Below, one piece after another: positions 12,801 through 26,100 of a stretch of 64,000 bases of DNA. Positions within the stretch are counted from its first letter, which is position 1. Each line of letters opens with the position of its first letter. Source of the DNA: Gerris lacustris (Eukaryota > Arthropoda > Insecta > Hemiptera > Gerridae); assembly GCA_951217055.1 (NCBI GenBank), contig OX578286.1:43415937-43479936 (forward strand). Direction: 5' to 3'. The notes beneath the pieces are model-generated. The model saw only the letters and a program-made list of their open reading frames with translations. It was not told the origin of the DNA and searched no databases. Position numbers and translations under genes: made by a program.

Positions 12801-15800
12801 ATAATTACTTAGCCCAGTGTTTCCATTTATTAGTTTTCAAATGTACATTTAAATATTATTAAACATTTCATCAAAATTCATCATAAAAATAACTTCTCCT
12901 GGGCGGGAAATCGAACCCGGGCTCTCTTGTCCGCGTTTTAAGCTAATTTCTCAGGAACTAGATTTTTCCTGGGAAAACGGCTTATATCGTTGGATTTGTA
13001 TTCAAATGGACTACATTTTAGAATTTTTTAATCAAAATCGTCGGAACCGTTTTTGAGAAAATTTTTTTTTCATGTTTTTTCAGAGTTTTTGGGGGGTAGT
13101 GCCCTCAAAGTTAGAGCTAAAATTCATTTCTCGATTTCGCCTCGGGGTATGATTTTTCTGAACATGTATGCCAAATTTCGTCAAAATCGGCCCAGTAGTT
13201 TTGGCTGCAGGCGTCTGCACAGACGACAGACGACGGACAGACATTTTTTAAAAGCCACTTTTTTGGACTCAGGGGACCTCAAAACGTGTAAATCCATCAA
13301 AATCTCAAAATCGAATTTTCGCGCCATCACAATACTTTCTCTTTATATGAGAAAGTAAAAAGTCCAGTCATGCACCATGACTTAATAAGCAAATTTTCAA
13401 AGAAATCTGCGTATTATTGGCTTATCATAATATAGGAAAATTTTGGTTTAGAATTTGGATGGGTGAAAAAAAAAAAATTGGTACACAGGGGTACGGGGCA
13501 CAAAAGTCAAAATAGTACTTACCCTTCAAGATGCATGTCGTTGGAAAGCTCTTTAAGAGTACAGTAATTGTTGTTATGTACACTTTTATCATATTTTCAT
13601 ATAAAAAGGGGGTAAAATGGAAAAAAAAAACACGTTTTTATGCTATTTTTGACCCCCTAAATTGTAAGAATTTGACCCCTAAATGAACTCTAAAATTCTG
13701 GCCAACGAACTCATCCTTTCTTTTGATATTATTGACATTTTAAAATTTGTTTGAAATTTTTAAGTGCATCCTAAGGGGAGACATCGCCTGGAGTGACACA
13801 TATATACATACATACAGAAAAAAAAGTGTTACATTTTAGGAATCAATTAAGAATGGTCTAAAACGGATTTCCATGGAGAAAATTTTCAAAAATTCGCATT
13901 ACAAAAATTTTGAAGCCATTGCAATAGTTTAATTTTCTTTGAAAATTTGCTAAAAACAACATTCTTTGAAAAATTAGCTAACAAAAAATAAATTTTATAA
14001 ACCTTATCTTTACCTTACCTATACTAGACCTATTACCTAATACTAGATTTATACAAGAAAACTTAACTCTTCACACATGTGTGAAGAGTTGGTCAGTAGC
14101 CGATGTCTTCACAACTCTGGTATTATCATTTTTTTGATTAAATCACTATGAGAGTGTCTCTGTAAGTGTGAATCACTAGGACCATGGTTTAACATGTGAA
14201 AGAACCAATAGATTTATATATCACTTTATACAACTCCTCCTAATGTTTTTTTTTCTTTTTTGTTGTATTTTGAAAATACAAGGCTGACGAACTAAAGTTA
14301 TCTAATATTAAAAGACAAGAAATATTACCTGAATACTTCCACAGGACCAGCTAGAATTTTAAACGAATCTTTCGGTAGCTGGGAGAGTTGGATATCATGT
14401 AGTGACGGAGAACCTGGACAATTAGCAATTGCTTCCGGGATATTAATAACACCCATATTTTCATTTTTACCACACTCCGAACTGTCTTGTTCCCACTTAG
14501 CACTTTCGTTATCATGTTTGGAAGAGTCACTCGGTAGTTTAGTGAGAATTATGTGTTGGGAGTTGTCTTTTTTTGAGTCGAAATCTTCTTTTGCAGTAAT
14601 TCGAGGTACATGCCATGTCGTGCGCAGTCTATTATGAGATTCCAACCAATCACTTTCGACTAGGCATCCGTAAACTCGTCCTAAGTGTGGTATAACAATT
14701 GCATCTTCCTAAAAATAAAATAAAATAAACATATGAATTAACATATATTTATTTTAAACTAATGCAAAGTAAAAAAGTTCATTTGACTTTTTAAAGCTAT
14801 CATATCTTATTTTAGTAAATTAATATTATATCCAGTTAAAAAAATGCAAAAGTTAAAATTTTAACAAAAATTATAAATAACTTTTTTATAGTTAACACGT
14901 TCAGCGCCGATGACGCAGACGTCTGCGTCATGACGAGTGTACACCCGCGCGCAGCGTGACACAGGTGTTGCGTCATGGCTCTATTCAAACACAAGGGGGC
15001 TTCAAAGGACCTGCGAGGTATAAAGACCCTCGGAAACCGTGCCTGCGCCACCGTAACAGTTCAACCTTGACCCTGGTAACACGAGCCGAGGACTTTTTCG
15101 CTTTTTTACTACTTCACAAAAAAAATTTTTTAAAGGTTTGTCACAGTTATATATTTATATGATTTGTTATATATATAAAATTACATTAACATTTATTTTA
15201 AATCTTTTCATTGATTAAATAGGCATCTATTACGAGAATATGAAAACAAAATTTGTATAATTTTTTTTCTTTTTTAAATAAACATATATCATATCCTAAT
15301 CATAATACCATTTATTGCTCATATACAGTTTTTCTACAATTACAATGACACTAAAATTTACATGCAATTCAGCATTAGCTGTGCTTCCTTTTTTAAAAGG
15401 TGATTAAGTTCTTTTTTTTTTTATTTTTCCTCTCTACTATTAATAAAGATTAATATCAGATATAATAATTCAACTAACAATAATTTAAATAAAACAATTA
15501 ATTAACAAAATAAATAACAAAATAAATAACAATGATAGAACAGAACAACAATAAGAATCTAACATTTTTAACTTACAATTTAAAAATCATTAAAAAAAAA
15601 GTATTTAAAATTTAGTTCAAACAAATTAATGAAAAATAATAATGTGAGGGATTAAGATTATCATTTTAAAAGGTACAATATTTGCATTGTAGCATTGAAA
15701 TTACGGAGGAGGAAGCCACACATCCAAGTAGACATTCGACATTCTTTTCCATTCGGTTCTCTGTTTGGCCACCCTCATCCATGTAGAACCTCCACAGATT

Positions 15801-18800
15801 TTTTAAAAATCTTCTTCCCATTTCTTTTTGGGCTTACCTCTTTTTCTCTTATATTCCCTTGGGCACCATTCTAATATTTTCCTTGTCCGACGGTTGTCTT
15901 CTGTTCTTATTAAATGGCCTGCCCATTGCCATTTTCTTGAGCAAACTGTTTTGCCAATATCCTCTATTCCTGTAGTTTTCTGGAGCCATAATTTTGACAT
16001 CCTGTCTCTTCTTCTGACTTTAGTCATACTTCTCTGCATGGCTCTCACTGTGACTCGTAGTCTTTGAATAGATTCATTGGTTGTGACCTATGTCTCCGCT
16101 CCGTATGTAAGAACTGGCAACACCACACTATTCCAGAGTTTACTTTTTTCTTGGTAGTTCACATTAGATCGAAAGAGTCTTCTATATTTATTGTATGATC
16201 TCCAGGCCATATTAATTCTTCTGGATATTTCCACACCATCATTACCATCAGCTGTCAATACTCTCCCTAGGCAAGTGAATTCCTTAACCTGTTCTACGGC
16301 TTCGTTGTTTACCTTGATAGTTCCATCATTGTTTATAAACATTGCCTTGGTTTTTGTTGCATTGATGTTCAGCCCTATTTCTTTAGTCACTAAGATGAGT
16401 TCGTCTGTCATTTCTTGCAGTTCACGACCAGATGTGCTAATCAGGATTATATCATCAGCGAATTTCAGTTTGTTAAAGTATTCTCCGTTTATTTTTATTC
16501 CTTTATAATCCCAATTTAATCTTTTTAATGCTCTTTCCAATACCAAAGTAAATAATTTTGCGGAGGGCACATCACCTTGCTTCAAGCCTCTACCTAGATT
16601 TACAATTTTTTCTTTTCCTTGGAATTTAATTTTAATTTTTGAATTCTTATAAATATAGTTAAATATTTGAAAGTATTTTCCACCAATGTTCAATTCTGTA
16701 TAAACATATATATATATACCTATATATATGAGGCAGGTCATCTATATAACTCGTAATGGTAAAAGGAACTTGTTTTTATTTAATTTTTACACCAATAAGT
16801 CAAACATATTTACTTCTTTATGTTTTCTATTATTTATTTCTATTTTATATACTATATATTGTAATATATAATACATATACTTATAATACAACTGTATGCA
16901 TTTAGTTATAAATTCTATGAGTCAAACTTTTTAAATTCTATTTATTATTGATTTCTATCCATTATGTACTATATATTACACTAGTTATTTAGGAACCCAG
17001 CAGCGTTTCACCCCACCAAGTCAAAAAGACAAAATTTCACAAAAGCTGCCAGTGTATATATACTGTAGGTGACAAGCTAGGGTTTTTGAGAGTCCGCAGT
17101 GTGGAATACGTACAAGCTATCTGAATATTTTTTTTAATATCTTTGAAGGCCGTGTCCTGTAGATCAAAATTAAAAAAAAAAGAAGTCGAAATCGGTCAAG
17201 TAGAAGTAGAGAAAAATAGGTTTGAAAATGGTAGTTTTGATGACTTCTTATTCTTCCTTCATTTTACGTTAACGCACCTACAGCCTAAACTACTGAACCG
17301 ATTTTAACAAATGAGGGCTTTTTTGATACGTCTAGGGCCCTAGTGTATTCCTAGATAAAAAAAATTAGATAACTCATTCCTACGCTGAACGAGAAACCAA
17401 GGTAGCGAACAGTCACTTTAACATTGACGCACCTACAGCCTAAACTACTGAATAGATTTTAATGAATTAGGGCTTTTTGTATTCTTCTAGGGCACTAGTG
17501 CATTCTCCCCCCCCCCCTTACAACCCCTCAACTCATTCCTACGCTGAATGTGGAGCGAGAAACCAAGCTAGTGATTAGCGAACAGTCTAAAATGGGTAGA
17601 AACCAAGTAATGGTCATACAAAGTGGTGAGCCTGACAATTATACAGAGGCACACCAGTGTGTTGTGTAGTAGTTTCGTGCTTGTCACATGACATTTGAAA
17701 TACTTCTATTTACGAGTTCATTTTTTGAACCTTTTAAACTTAGTATTATAGGTTTAGTTCAACCTTACTCTCTTGAGTTCAAGGGGGAGTAATTTGTTTA
17801 TAAATACATATTTCTGTTTTCTATGATTTTATTTTATTATCATTATTTATTAACATCATGCTTAGTGACATATGTAAGAACCTGGCCAGGGGAGTGCAAT
17901 GTGGCATTTATGCCGATGACATTACGATTTATGTTAGGCACAGAAACATTAAGCAGGCCATAACTATTATAGAAACTGCTCTAGAGTCTGTTAAAGAATG
18001 GTGCGATAAGTGGGATCTTAGGATTTCGGAATCAAAAACTGAGTAGACCATTTTTAGTCGACATCATAATATACCAGCCAATCTCCAGCTTGAACTCAAC
18101 GCTGCACCCATTAGGTACAATCCTCACCCAAAACTATTGGGTTTGACCCTGGATAGGAAATTGCTATGGAAAGATCACATTGAGACCACTGTTGTAAATA
18201 TTCAGAGCAGATTAAACTTACTAAAGAGCATATCTGGATCCAAATGGGGAGCAGATATTAGGTCACTAAGAACCTTTTACCTTGGTTTCATAAGAAGTAA
18301 ATTATGTCACCTTTGTGAAATTTGGGGAGGTGCCTCATCATGCCATATTAAAAAAATCAGTAAAATTAAAAATTTTGCTCTCAGATACATTCTTGGTGTT
18401 TGCTCTTCATCTCCTACAGCTGCAATGGAAATAGAGGCCAATGTCATTACGATTAATTTATAAATTAAAAAGTGTACATTGAAATTATATGCCAAATATC
18501 GGACTTTACCACCGACTCACCCTTGTAGCAAACTTAAATTTTCAGCTGATAACAATTATCATTCCTTCAGCCACAGTCTTTATCTTTTATACAAACAAAT
18601 CAATATTTCCCTTAATGCAAATACCATACCTCCAAGCCATCCTATACCTCCATGGGAATGGACCCGTCCTATAATACAAACAAAGCTGCCAAGTATATCT
18701 TCAAAAGCTGCCTCACTGAACGCAGAATTATTACAATGTAGCCTGCAAACAATTAATTTAGCTTACAAAGAGTACTCATTAGTATATGGGTCATTCTCCG

Positions 18801-21800
18801 AAAAAGTGCAAATTGTTGTCCAGAAGATTTTTTTCATTATCCGTCCAAGCTGAGGAGGGGGGGAAAACAGTTTAATTTTCAGGGCATTTAGATGTGCAAG
18901 ATGGGAGTTAAAACGTAGTTTTGCTATTTGTTTATAGGTTAGAAAAAAAATCGAAAATACGAAAATTTTCATTCCCTCACCTTGTCCAAAACCTGACCCA
19001 CACAGTTTAGACATCTAAAAACCCCATTTCTAAGCATATTTTCAAGGTGTAATCGAGGTTACGCCTAAGGAGGGTCCCCAAGGTGCCAACTATAAGGTCT
19101 TCAAGAGTTTCTTTGTTATTGGGTAAGAGAAAATCAACTTAAACTGTCTGTCCCATAAATTTATATTCATTCCCTCACCACACAAGTTTTGAATATTGGC
19201 GGGCAGTGGAAAGGGATAAAAAGACCGCAACAATACTGATTCATTTTCCTGCAGCTGATTGAACATTCCCGCACTTTTGTTTTCCCGCCTTTTCTTATTG
19301 TTTCGTCTCAGTACAGTGAAAAGTGTGTTTAGTTGAGACTGTGTTTTTATTGCTGATCATTCCCTCGCCTTCAATAAAAAAGTAAATAATTGAGATTTTA
19401 ATTATTTTATTTATTATTTGTATACATTAGGCTATTCAACACATGTTTTATTTATTGTTTTGTAAATACAATTATTAGGAAAATTTTTAGAGGCGGAATA
19501 CATTAAAAATTTCATTCCCTCACCTTTCATTCCCTCACCAATTTCTATTGATGGAATGAAATATTGGGCGAAGGAACGGATTAATTAAGATTATCTGTAA
19601 AAAAAAAATATATATATATATCTTTACTATAAATATACGTAATTAGATTTATCGATTAAATCATTAATCATTAAAACATTCCAGTGGAACCAAAGTACCT
19701 ATCAGATTCAAATTCTTGGTGGGGGAGGGGAGCTATAGTATTTTTTTAAAAAACTACTACGTGCACCTATATAATCCACGTAAGAATAACATTTTTTTGA
19801 TGTGCGCAGGACGCATGGTGCTAGTGGAGATAGTGGGGAGTATCAAATACCCTTTTAAAGGAATGGGGGAAGGGATCTAGGGAGGTATCTGAGAAAAAAA
19901 GTGTCGAGGAAAAACTTATTTTATGAAATACAAATTTATAGTGGGAAAAAACCATAACTTTGTTGTACACAATAAACACATTTTAAAAATTCTGCCACAA
20001 CCAGGCACTATTTTCAATGATAGGAAAACCATTTTAAAATTCTCCTTTCCTTTGAAAGAAATAAAGGAAAAGGCATAGTAATAATAATGTTGTAAAATTA
20101 TTATTATGTTGTACAGGTTGTTTATTTTTTTTTTTTTTATTGTTGTGTAATTTTATTTAATATTAAATTTTAATGGAAACTGCAAGATTTTTTTTAATCG
20201 AAAGTATAGCCTATTTTAAGAATAATGGAATTTACCCCTCTCAAAATTTGGGTGCTGTCGACATGACATCGCATTGGCATGGAACCAACTTAGTATAAGG
20301 ACTAGTAAGTAGTGTCCTCATCAACTGTTTACTGTTAAGGTACTAATATTACATTGAAGCAATAAAAACCTTTACAGTCAATCCCATGCAAGTTCTCCAT
20401 TGTCATGTCATGTAAAAATAAATGTATAATTTGAAATGTACATTTAAATTGATCTATTATTTAACTAAATGTGTATAATACAATTTATTTTGTTTTGTTT
20501 TTGTGGTATTTTTAAATATTTTATGAACATTGGTTTGATTTTTCTATTTTAAATTTCATAATATTTTATTTATTTATTTAATAAAACAATTAAGTTTCTT
20601 CGTTTTTTTATTACCTCTTAAATAAGTTTCTCCGAATAACTTCATTCCCACCCCACACTATTCATTTCCTCACCACATTATTCATTCCCTCACCTCCAAT
20701 TTTTTTAAAATTTTCAATTGCTAGTGAGGAACATAAATTCCTGCTCTGCTGGGTATAAAGAAGTGTTGGGTATGTACAGAAGAGTAGTATAAGATGTATG
20801 GCTGTGATAAATTCAAACTTTTTTTTATACTATTTTGCAAGTTGAAATTTGCACAATTTGAGAGAATGACCCATATACAGACAGATCTGTTTAAGCAGGT
20901 ATAGCTGCTGGAATTGGAGTTTACATTCCTTCTCTACAAGTTGAAATAAGTTTACCTGTTCCCTCCTCATCCTCTATGGATGCCGAATTATTGGCTATTT
21001 CTGCTGCAGTCACATATCTTCAAGATAAACCCGGCAATTTTTGCATCCTGTCTGACTCATGTTGTGCATTAGAAGCTTTAAAGCAGTACAAACCCCACGC
21101 TTATATATACCGAACTTCAAGTATACATATTATACTGCAACAATGCTTAGCCCATTCTGCTTTACTCCAAATATTAATTTTTCCTTTTATAAATGTTAAG
21201 GAGTTTTCCTGAAGTGGTATAGGTCTCATATCCAAAGCCTGTTTCGCTAATTCAACAGCTTTCTCATTGCCAGAGAGTCCACAATGAGACGGAATCCATT
21301 GGAATCGGATATTCCCTAGATTGGTCTAACGGATCTACAGCTAGAACATTGTACGCCATGCAGCAGGTAGCTACTGATATTACATCATACACTGGATGTC
21401 CCAGAAGAATACAGTCCTTTATTTCCTCTCTTAAAATCGGTCATCTACCAACCCGAAAACACCTTCATAGAATTGGCGCAAGCTCTTCTCCTAACTGCCG
21501 CTGCTGTAACTCTGATATCCCTGAATCCACCGTACATATATTTAACTGTCCCACATATTCTCAAAACCATCCATTATCTCTTCCTATTACTAGTGTCGAT
21601 AACATAATTCATAACTAAAAAAACTGGCCCACAATATATAGATACTACTCTGAATTTATTAAAGGCTATCGGGAAACTATTCCTGGATGCCTATAATAAA
21701 AAAATAAAAAAAAATAAATAAAAAAATTATTATTATTTTATTTTATTTTTTTATGTTTTCTATGCTTCTACTATCAGAATGGTAAGTTACTGTAAGAATG

Positions 21801-23044
21801 GTGGTGAAGTTCTTTCAATGTCAAAGGTCTCGTAGTTCTCTAATCTCCATAGACCTTGTCAAGCTCTTAACTTCACTTTTATTTGACTCTAATGTGTAGG
21901 AATAATCAGTTTAGAGAATCCTTCCTTAGGAACTGTACAAAAAGTCATGAAATCTGACCAAAAACCACTTGTGTGGTAAGAAAAACACCCCGCCAAGTCT
22001 GTGGTCCAAAAAAGTTAAGAAATCAACTTTCTGTCCCGCCAAGTGATGTTGGCACTTTCTCCTGACCCAACACTGACAACTTATATACTTATCAGCTTCT
22101 TCTCCTTGGTGGTGTGCCTGCAGTACTACCCAAAGTTAACGGGTTGTATTCCACGCATCCTCTGCAAAGAAAGTAGTAGTTGCATGGGGTCATTCCTTGA
22201 AAGCTTAATTAGTATATTACTTTTTTCTATTTTATTTGCCTTTTGATAATGGGAAAGATGTACAGCAATGATCATTGTGGCATCGAGAAGAAGGCTCTTT
22301 TCGATGCCACTTTTATCAACACTGTTAAAAGGCTTTCCTCTCTAATATGCGCCTGCATATATTAGGCTATATGCACTATGAGGTGAACAACTTTCTTTCC
22401 ACATAAACCTCATGTGGCAAACGTGAAGGTGAAACAAGAAATTGTATTGGTGTTCGAAGAATATTAAAATTACAGTTTCTGGAAATGGCAAGGCACACCG
22501 CCAAAGAGAAGATAAGTATCTAAGTTGACAGTGTTGGGTCATTAGAAAGTGCCAACATCACTTGGCGGGACAGAAAGTTGATTTCTTAACTTTTTTGGAC
22601 CACAGACTTGGCGGGGTGTTTTTTTTACCACACAAGTGGTTTTTGGTCAGATATTTAGGTGTATAGAGAGAAACACAATATATTTATTAATTAAAACATT
22701 TGTGAGGCTGCTCATTTATAATGAGTTGCTAGTACACAGCTTACTAATCAATCTCTTACAGACAATAATACATTAACAAGTAACAATAGTTTTACAAAAC
22801 ATAATGTAGAGTCATTAAAATACACAGTCAACTTAGTAAAACAACTTAAAATTAAAATAATATAAATATAATAGACTTACAAGCTTGTTTAAAAAGAAAT
22901 AAACAAATAGTCAGATAAAGTAAATGATCATTATTATCCATATATATGATTATTTATATATATGGTTATAAATGATATATGATTTATATAATATATGATT
23001 ATTTATATATATGGTTTATACATGATATATGATTTATATATGAT

Positions 23045-23112
<68 letters not shown>

Positions 23113-26100
23113 AAATCTTAGATGATTATGTTACCATTAGTTACAAGTTGGTTTCATAAACAAATAAATATGTTTTTGCTGTAATTCTTATTTTTATTTC
23201 TCTATTTTCCTACAATGATATCTCTGATATTTTCCATTGGGCAAAGTGCTGTGAGTAAGAATTACAGGCTGAAATTTTTTGGCTTGGTAAGGATAAAGTT
23301 ATTTGTTTGTGAAAATAATAATAATAATCCCTGGATGTTAATCTAAGTACATTATTGTGCATATACCTGGCAATAACCTCCAAGGAGTAATCCTCACTCC
23401 CTACATTATTGGGTTCAATGACAGGTAGCTATGTAATACTTGGCTCTTTTTGCAATAATGTTATAATTATTGGACCATAATAATGTTATAATTATTGGAC
23501 CATAATAATGTTAGGTTTTTCCTTTAGCTCCTAACGGACTTTTACAAATAAATAAATGTTTAATTTTTTAAGAAGTCAAAGTTGTGAAGAATTTTTTAAA
23601 CGGTGGACCAGATTAGGCGTTTCTCACATATCTGAATTCTTGAGCTTGAAGAAGTAGGTTTATCATAAATATAAATGAATAAAAATACTGCAACAATATA
23701 ACACAACATGGTTTACACAACATTCTAGGTGTTACGGTGGTGACAGCGTCATAGTGGAAGCTGAGTTTCTTCACAGTTGACGTTCTTTTTCATTAGTACA
23801 ACATGCTCTACCCTGAAGTTGCCTCTAGTATAAGAGGCGAAACGTCGGAAATATCATCCACTATGACGCGGTTACCACCGGAAGTCTGGAACTCCATTGT
23901 GAACACGACGCAACATGTCATGACGCATACGTATGCGTCAAATATGCGCCTGTCTAGAGTTTTATTGCGATGCGCAAATGACGCAGACGTCTGCGTCATA
24001 AAATTTGACCCAATTTTAAATGGGAAAAATAAAGTTATTAATTTTTTCCACAATTTAACTGTAACATAGGAGGTAAATTAAAGTCAAATTAAAAAAAAAA
24101 AATTGCGCCCGGGAAACAACACTTGTTTGACCAGCGGAGCTGAAAGTGTTAAATCAGTTATGTAGACTACTATCTATCTAGGTATACAGTTATCTGTGAC
24201 ATTGTTTAAATGGAGGAACTAGCTGAGGGACCACATTATTCAGGGTTCAACAAGTTAGATTTAAAGCAATCAATACACTTTGTATTTCTTCAGAAATAAA
24301 AGTTTATTTCTTCTTCTACATGAACCATACCTATATATACATACTTATTTAAATGTTAAAGAAATATACTGACTGTGAGCAAGTTGCGTTTTGCATGATT
24401 AAATGTAGCAATTGCTCCTTCTCCTATCAGTTCCGTGTCGAAAACTTCAGTTATAAGCAAATTGGCTCTCTGAGGCAGATCTTTACCCTCACCCACTTCC
24501 AATTCAGTAGACCTTTTGCCGATAACACAAATTTTATCTGAAAATCCATTGGAGTGGATCACTTCTCTGGCAACACTCGCTATTGGAGAGAAAGCCTGTG
24601 AAGCAAAAAAACAAATTAGTAATAAAATATCTATATATAGTTCCAGTACACCTATATATAAGCCTGTAAAAAAATTAACCATACTTTTTTTCTTAAGCAC
24701 TTTCTATTTACGAGAAAGCAGATGAGGTAGCAAAAATAGGAGCCTCTATTCCTTTCTGTGGACCGGAACCTGCAGTTGACTGGTTGAAAGGTCAGGTCAA
24801 ATCAGCCATTAAGAAGTGGGTGTGGGATGAAGCAGATAAGGAATGGTTGAGCACAGAGGGATGCAGGCAGTCCAAGATGTTACTGCCGGAGATAAATAAA
24901 AGGAAAACCAGATGGCTGCTAAGACTGAGCAGGACCAACCTGAGAAATCCGGTTGGCGTGCTAACTGGACACTGCAGGCTCAGAAGGCATCTGGCATTAC
25001 TAAATGTCCAGTGTGTGGTGAGGAGGAGGAAACAGCCTACCATTTTCTGGGAGTGTGTGAAGGATATGGGAGATTACGCTTTCATATCTTAGGGAATGGA
25101 GAAATTAGGGAGAGGGAACTTGAAACTCTCAAGTGGCAAGATATCCTCTCCTTTATAATCCAAACTAAAAGATTTGAGGATGAGGTGGAGGTGGTTTGAG
25201 GGGTGTGGGAACGTCTGGTGTTAGCAAAAAGGATCCAAAGATGGTCTGTTTGCCAGGCTAGGCCTCCCCGCCCTTACTACTACTACTAAGCACTTTCTAA
25301 ATTATGCTATTTAAGATCAACAAATTTTTGAAGACCCACATTTTTTGAAGACCCTATATAAGCAATATAAATACTTTGTTTAACATTTAGTTACTAATAT
25401 AATATTATAGATTAGATATTTTGCTTTACCTCACAAGCAATTATGCTGTCAGCTTTGAGCACTGCAGCCATCATTGAAAGTAATCCCGTACCAGTTCCAA
25501 TATCCAAAACATTCACAGGCTTCCCAGCATTTCTCAATGAATTCACTGCTTTTTTCAACGCCGCATAGTACTTTTTATTCTGTTAGAAAATAATAAAAAA
25601 AAATTTAAAAAACATTGATAAGATAATATAATTTTAGGTGTTCTGTCAGATCGCTGACACCATTTCAATACTTGCACTTGAGGAGCAACATGGACAACCT
25701 TGAGCATTTGAGTGTTAAGACCTACACCAATTAACACTTGTTCACCATCAGAAGCATTCGAAAATATATTAGCTTAATCAATTGAACGTGTTTTGATCCA
25801 CTGTGGGCCCATGCTGTACTAATGTTGCTGGCAGTTGGATCCCTAGGCCCTAGAGGATCCTAGCACACCATTCTGGCCCTTCGCCACTCTTTTCCTTGTG
25901 TCTCGGGAAGAACCCTTTTACAAGGGTCCGCCAGGCCTCACTGGCCTTTGTATCCACAGAGGATCCCAAGACAATTTTTTTAAAAGATTCACTTTTAAAT
26001 CGTGCAAACTCATTTGGTATTATTTAAACCAAACACAGAGGTATTATAATTTAGTATGACACTTCTTTAGACTGTTACTCCCCTTATAACAACAGAAGTG

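Larger units (their letters stand above)
17850..21745 (+). mobile_element. LINE with RNase H domain, 5'-truncated, carrying a 2.1 kb insertion
   Basis: The plus strand starts within RT ([11 protein letters not shown]), continues through the C-terminal RT ([20 protein letters not shown]) to RNase H ([35 protein letters not shown]) and the C-terminal C-x-C-C domain ([19 protein letters not shown]). It ends in an A/T-rich TAAA tail near 21745. Stops at 18044 and an indel are present. It is interrupted by the 18788-20872 element, and a 144 bp piece of RNase H is inverted. The clade is Jockey/I/R1-like by domain order; not resolved. Confidence 0.8.

Noticed and set aside
13053..13358. Open frames of about 80-100 residues shared by HINE-B copies (13053-13358, 63117-63359)
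   Set aside because: The similarity is DNA-level repeat similarity; the frame is on opposite sides of the element's orientation and not preserved in the 47269 copy.
14836..15162. Open frames over the 14892 GC-richer block
   Set aside because: Overlapping on both strands across a palindrome-bearing repeat; composition effect.
24784..25092. Host gene with zinc-knuckle CPVCGEEEE
   Set aside because: It is the C-terminal part of a LINE ORF2 with a 13 bp target duplication and frameshift.
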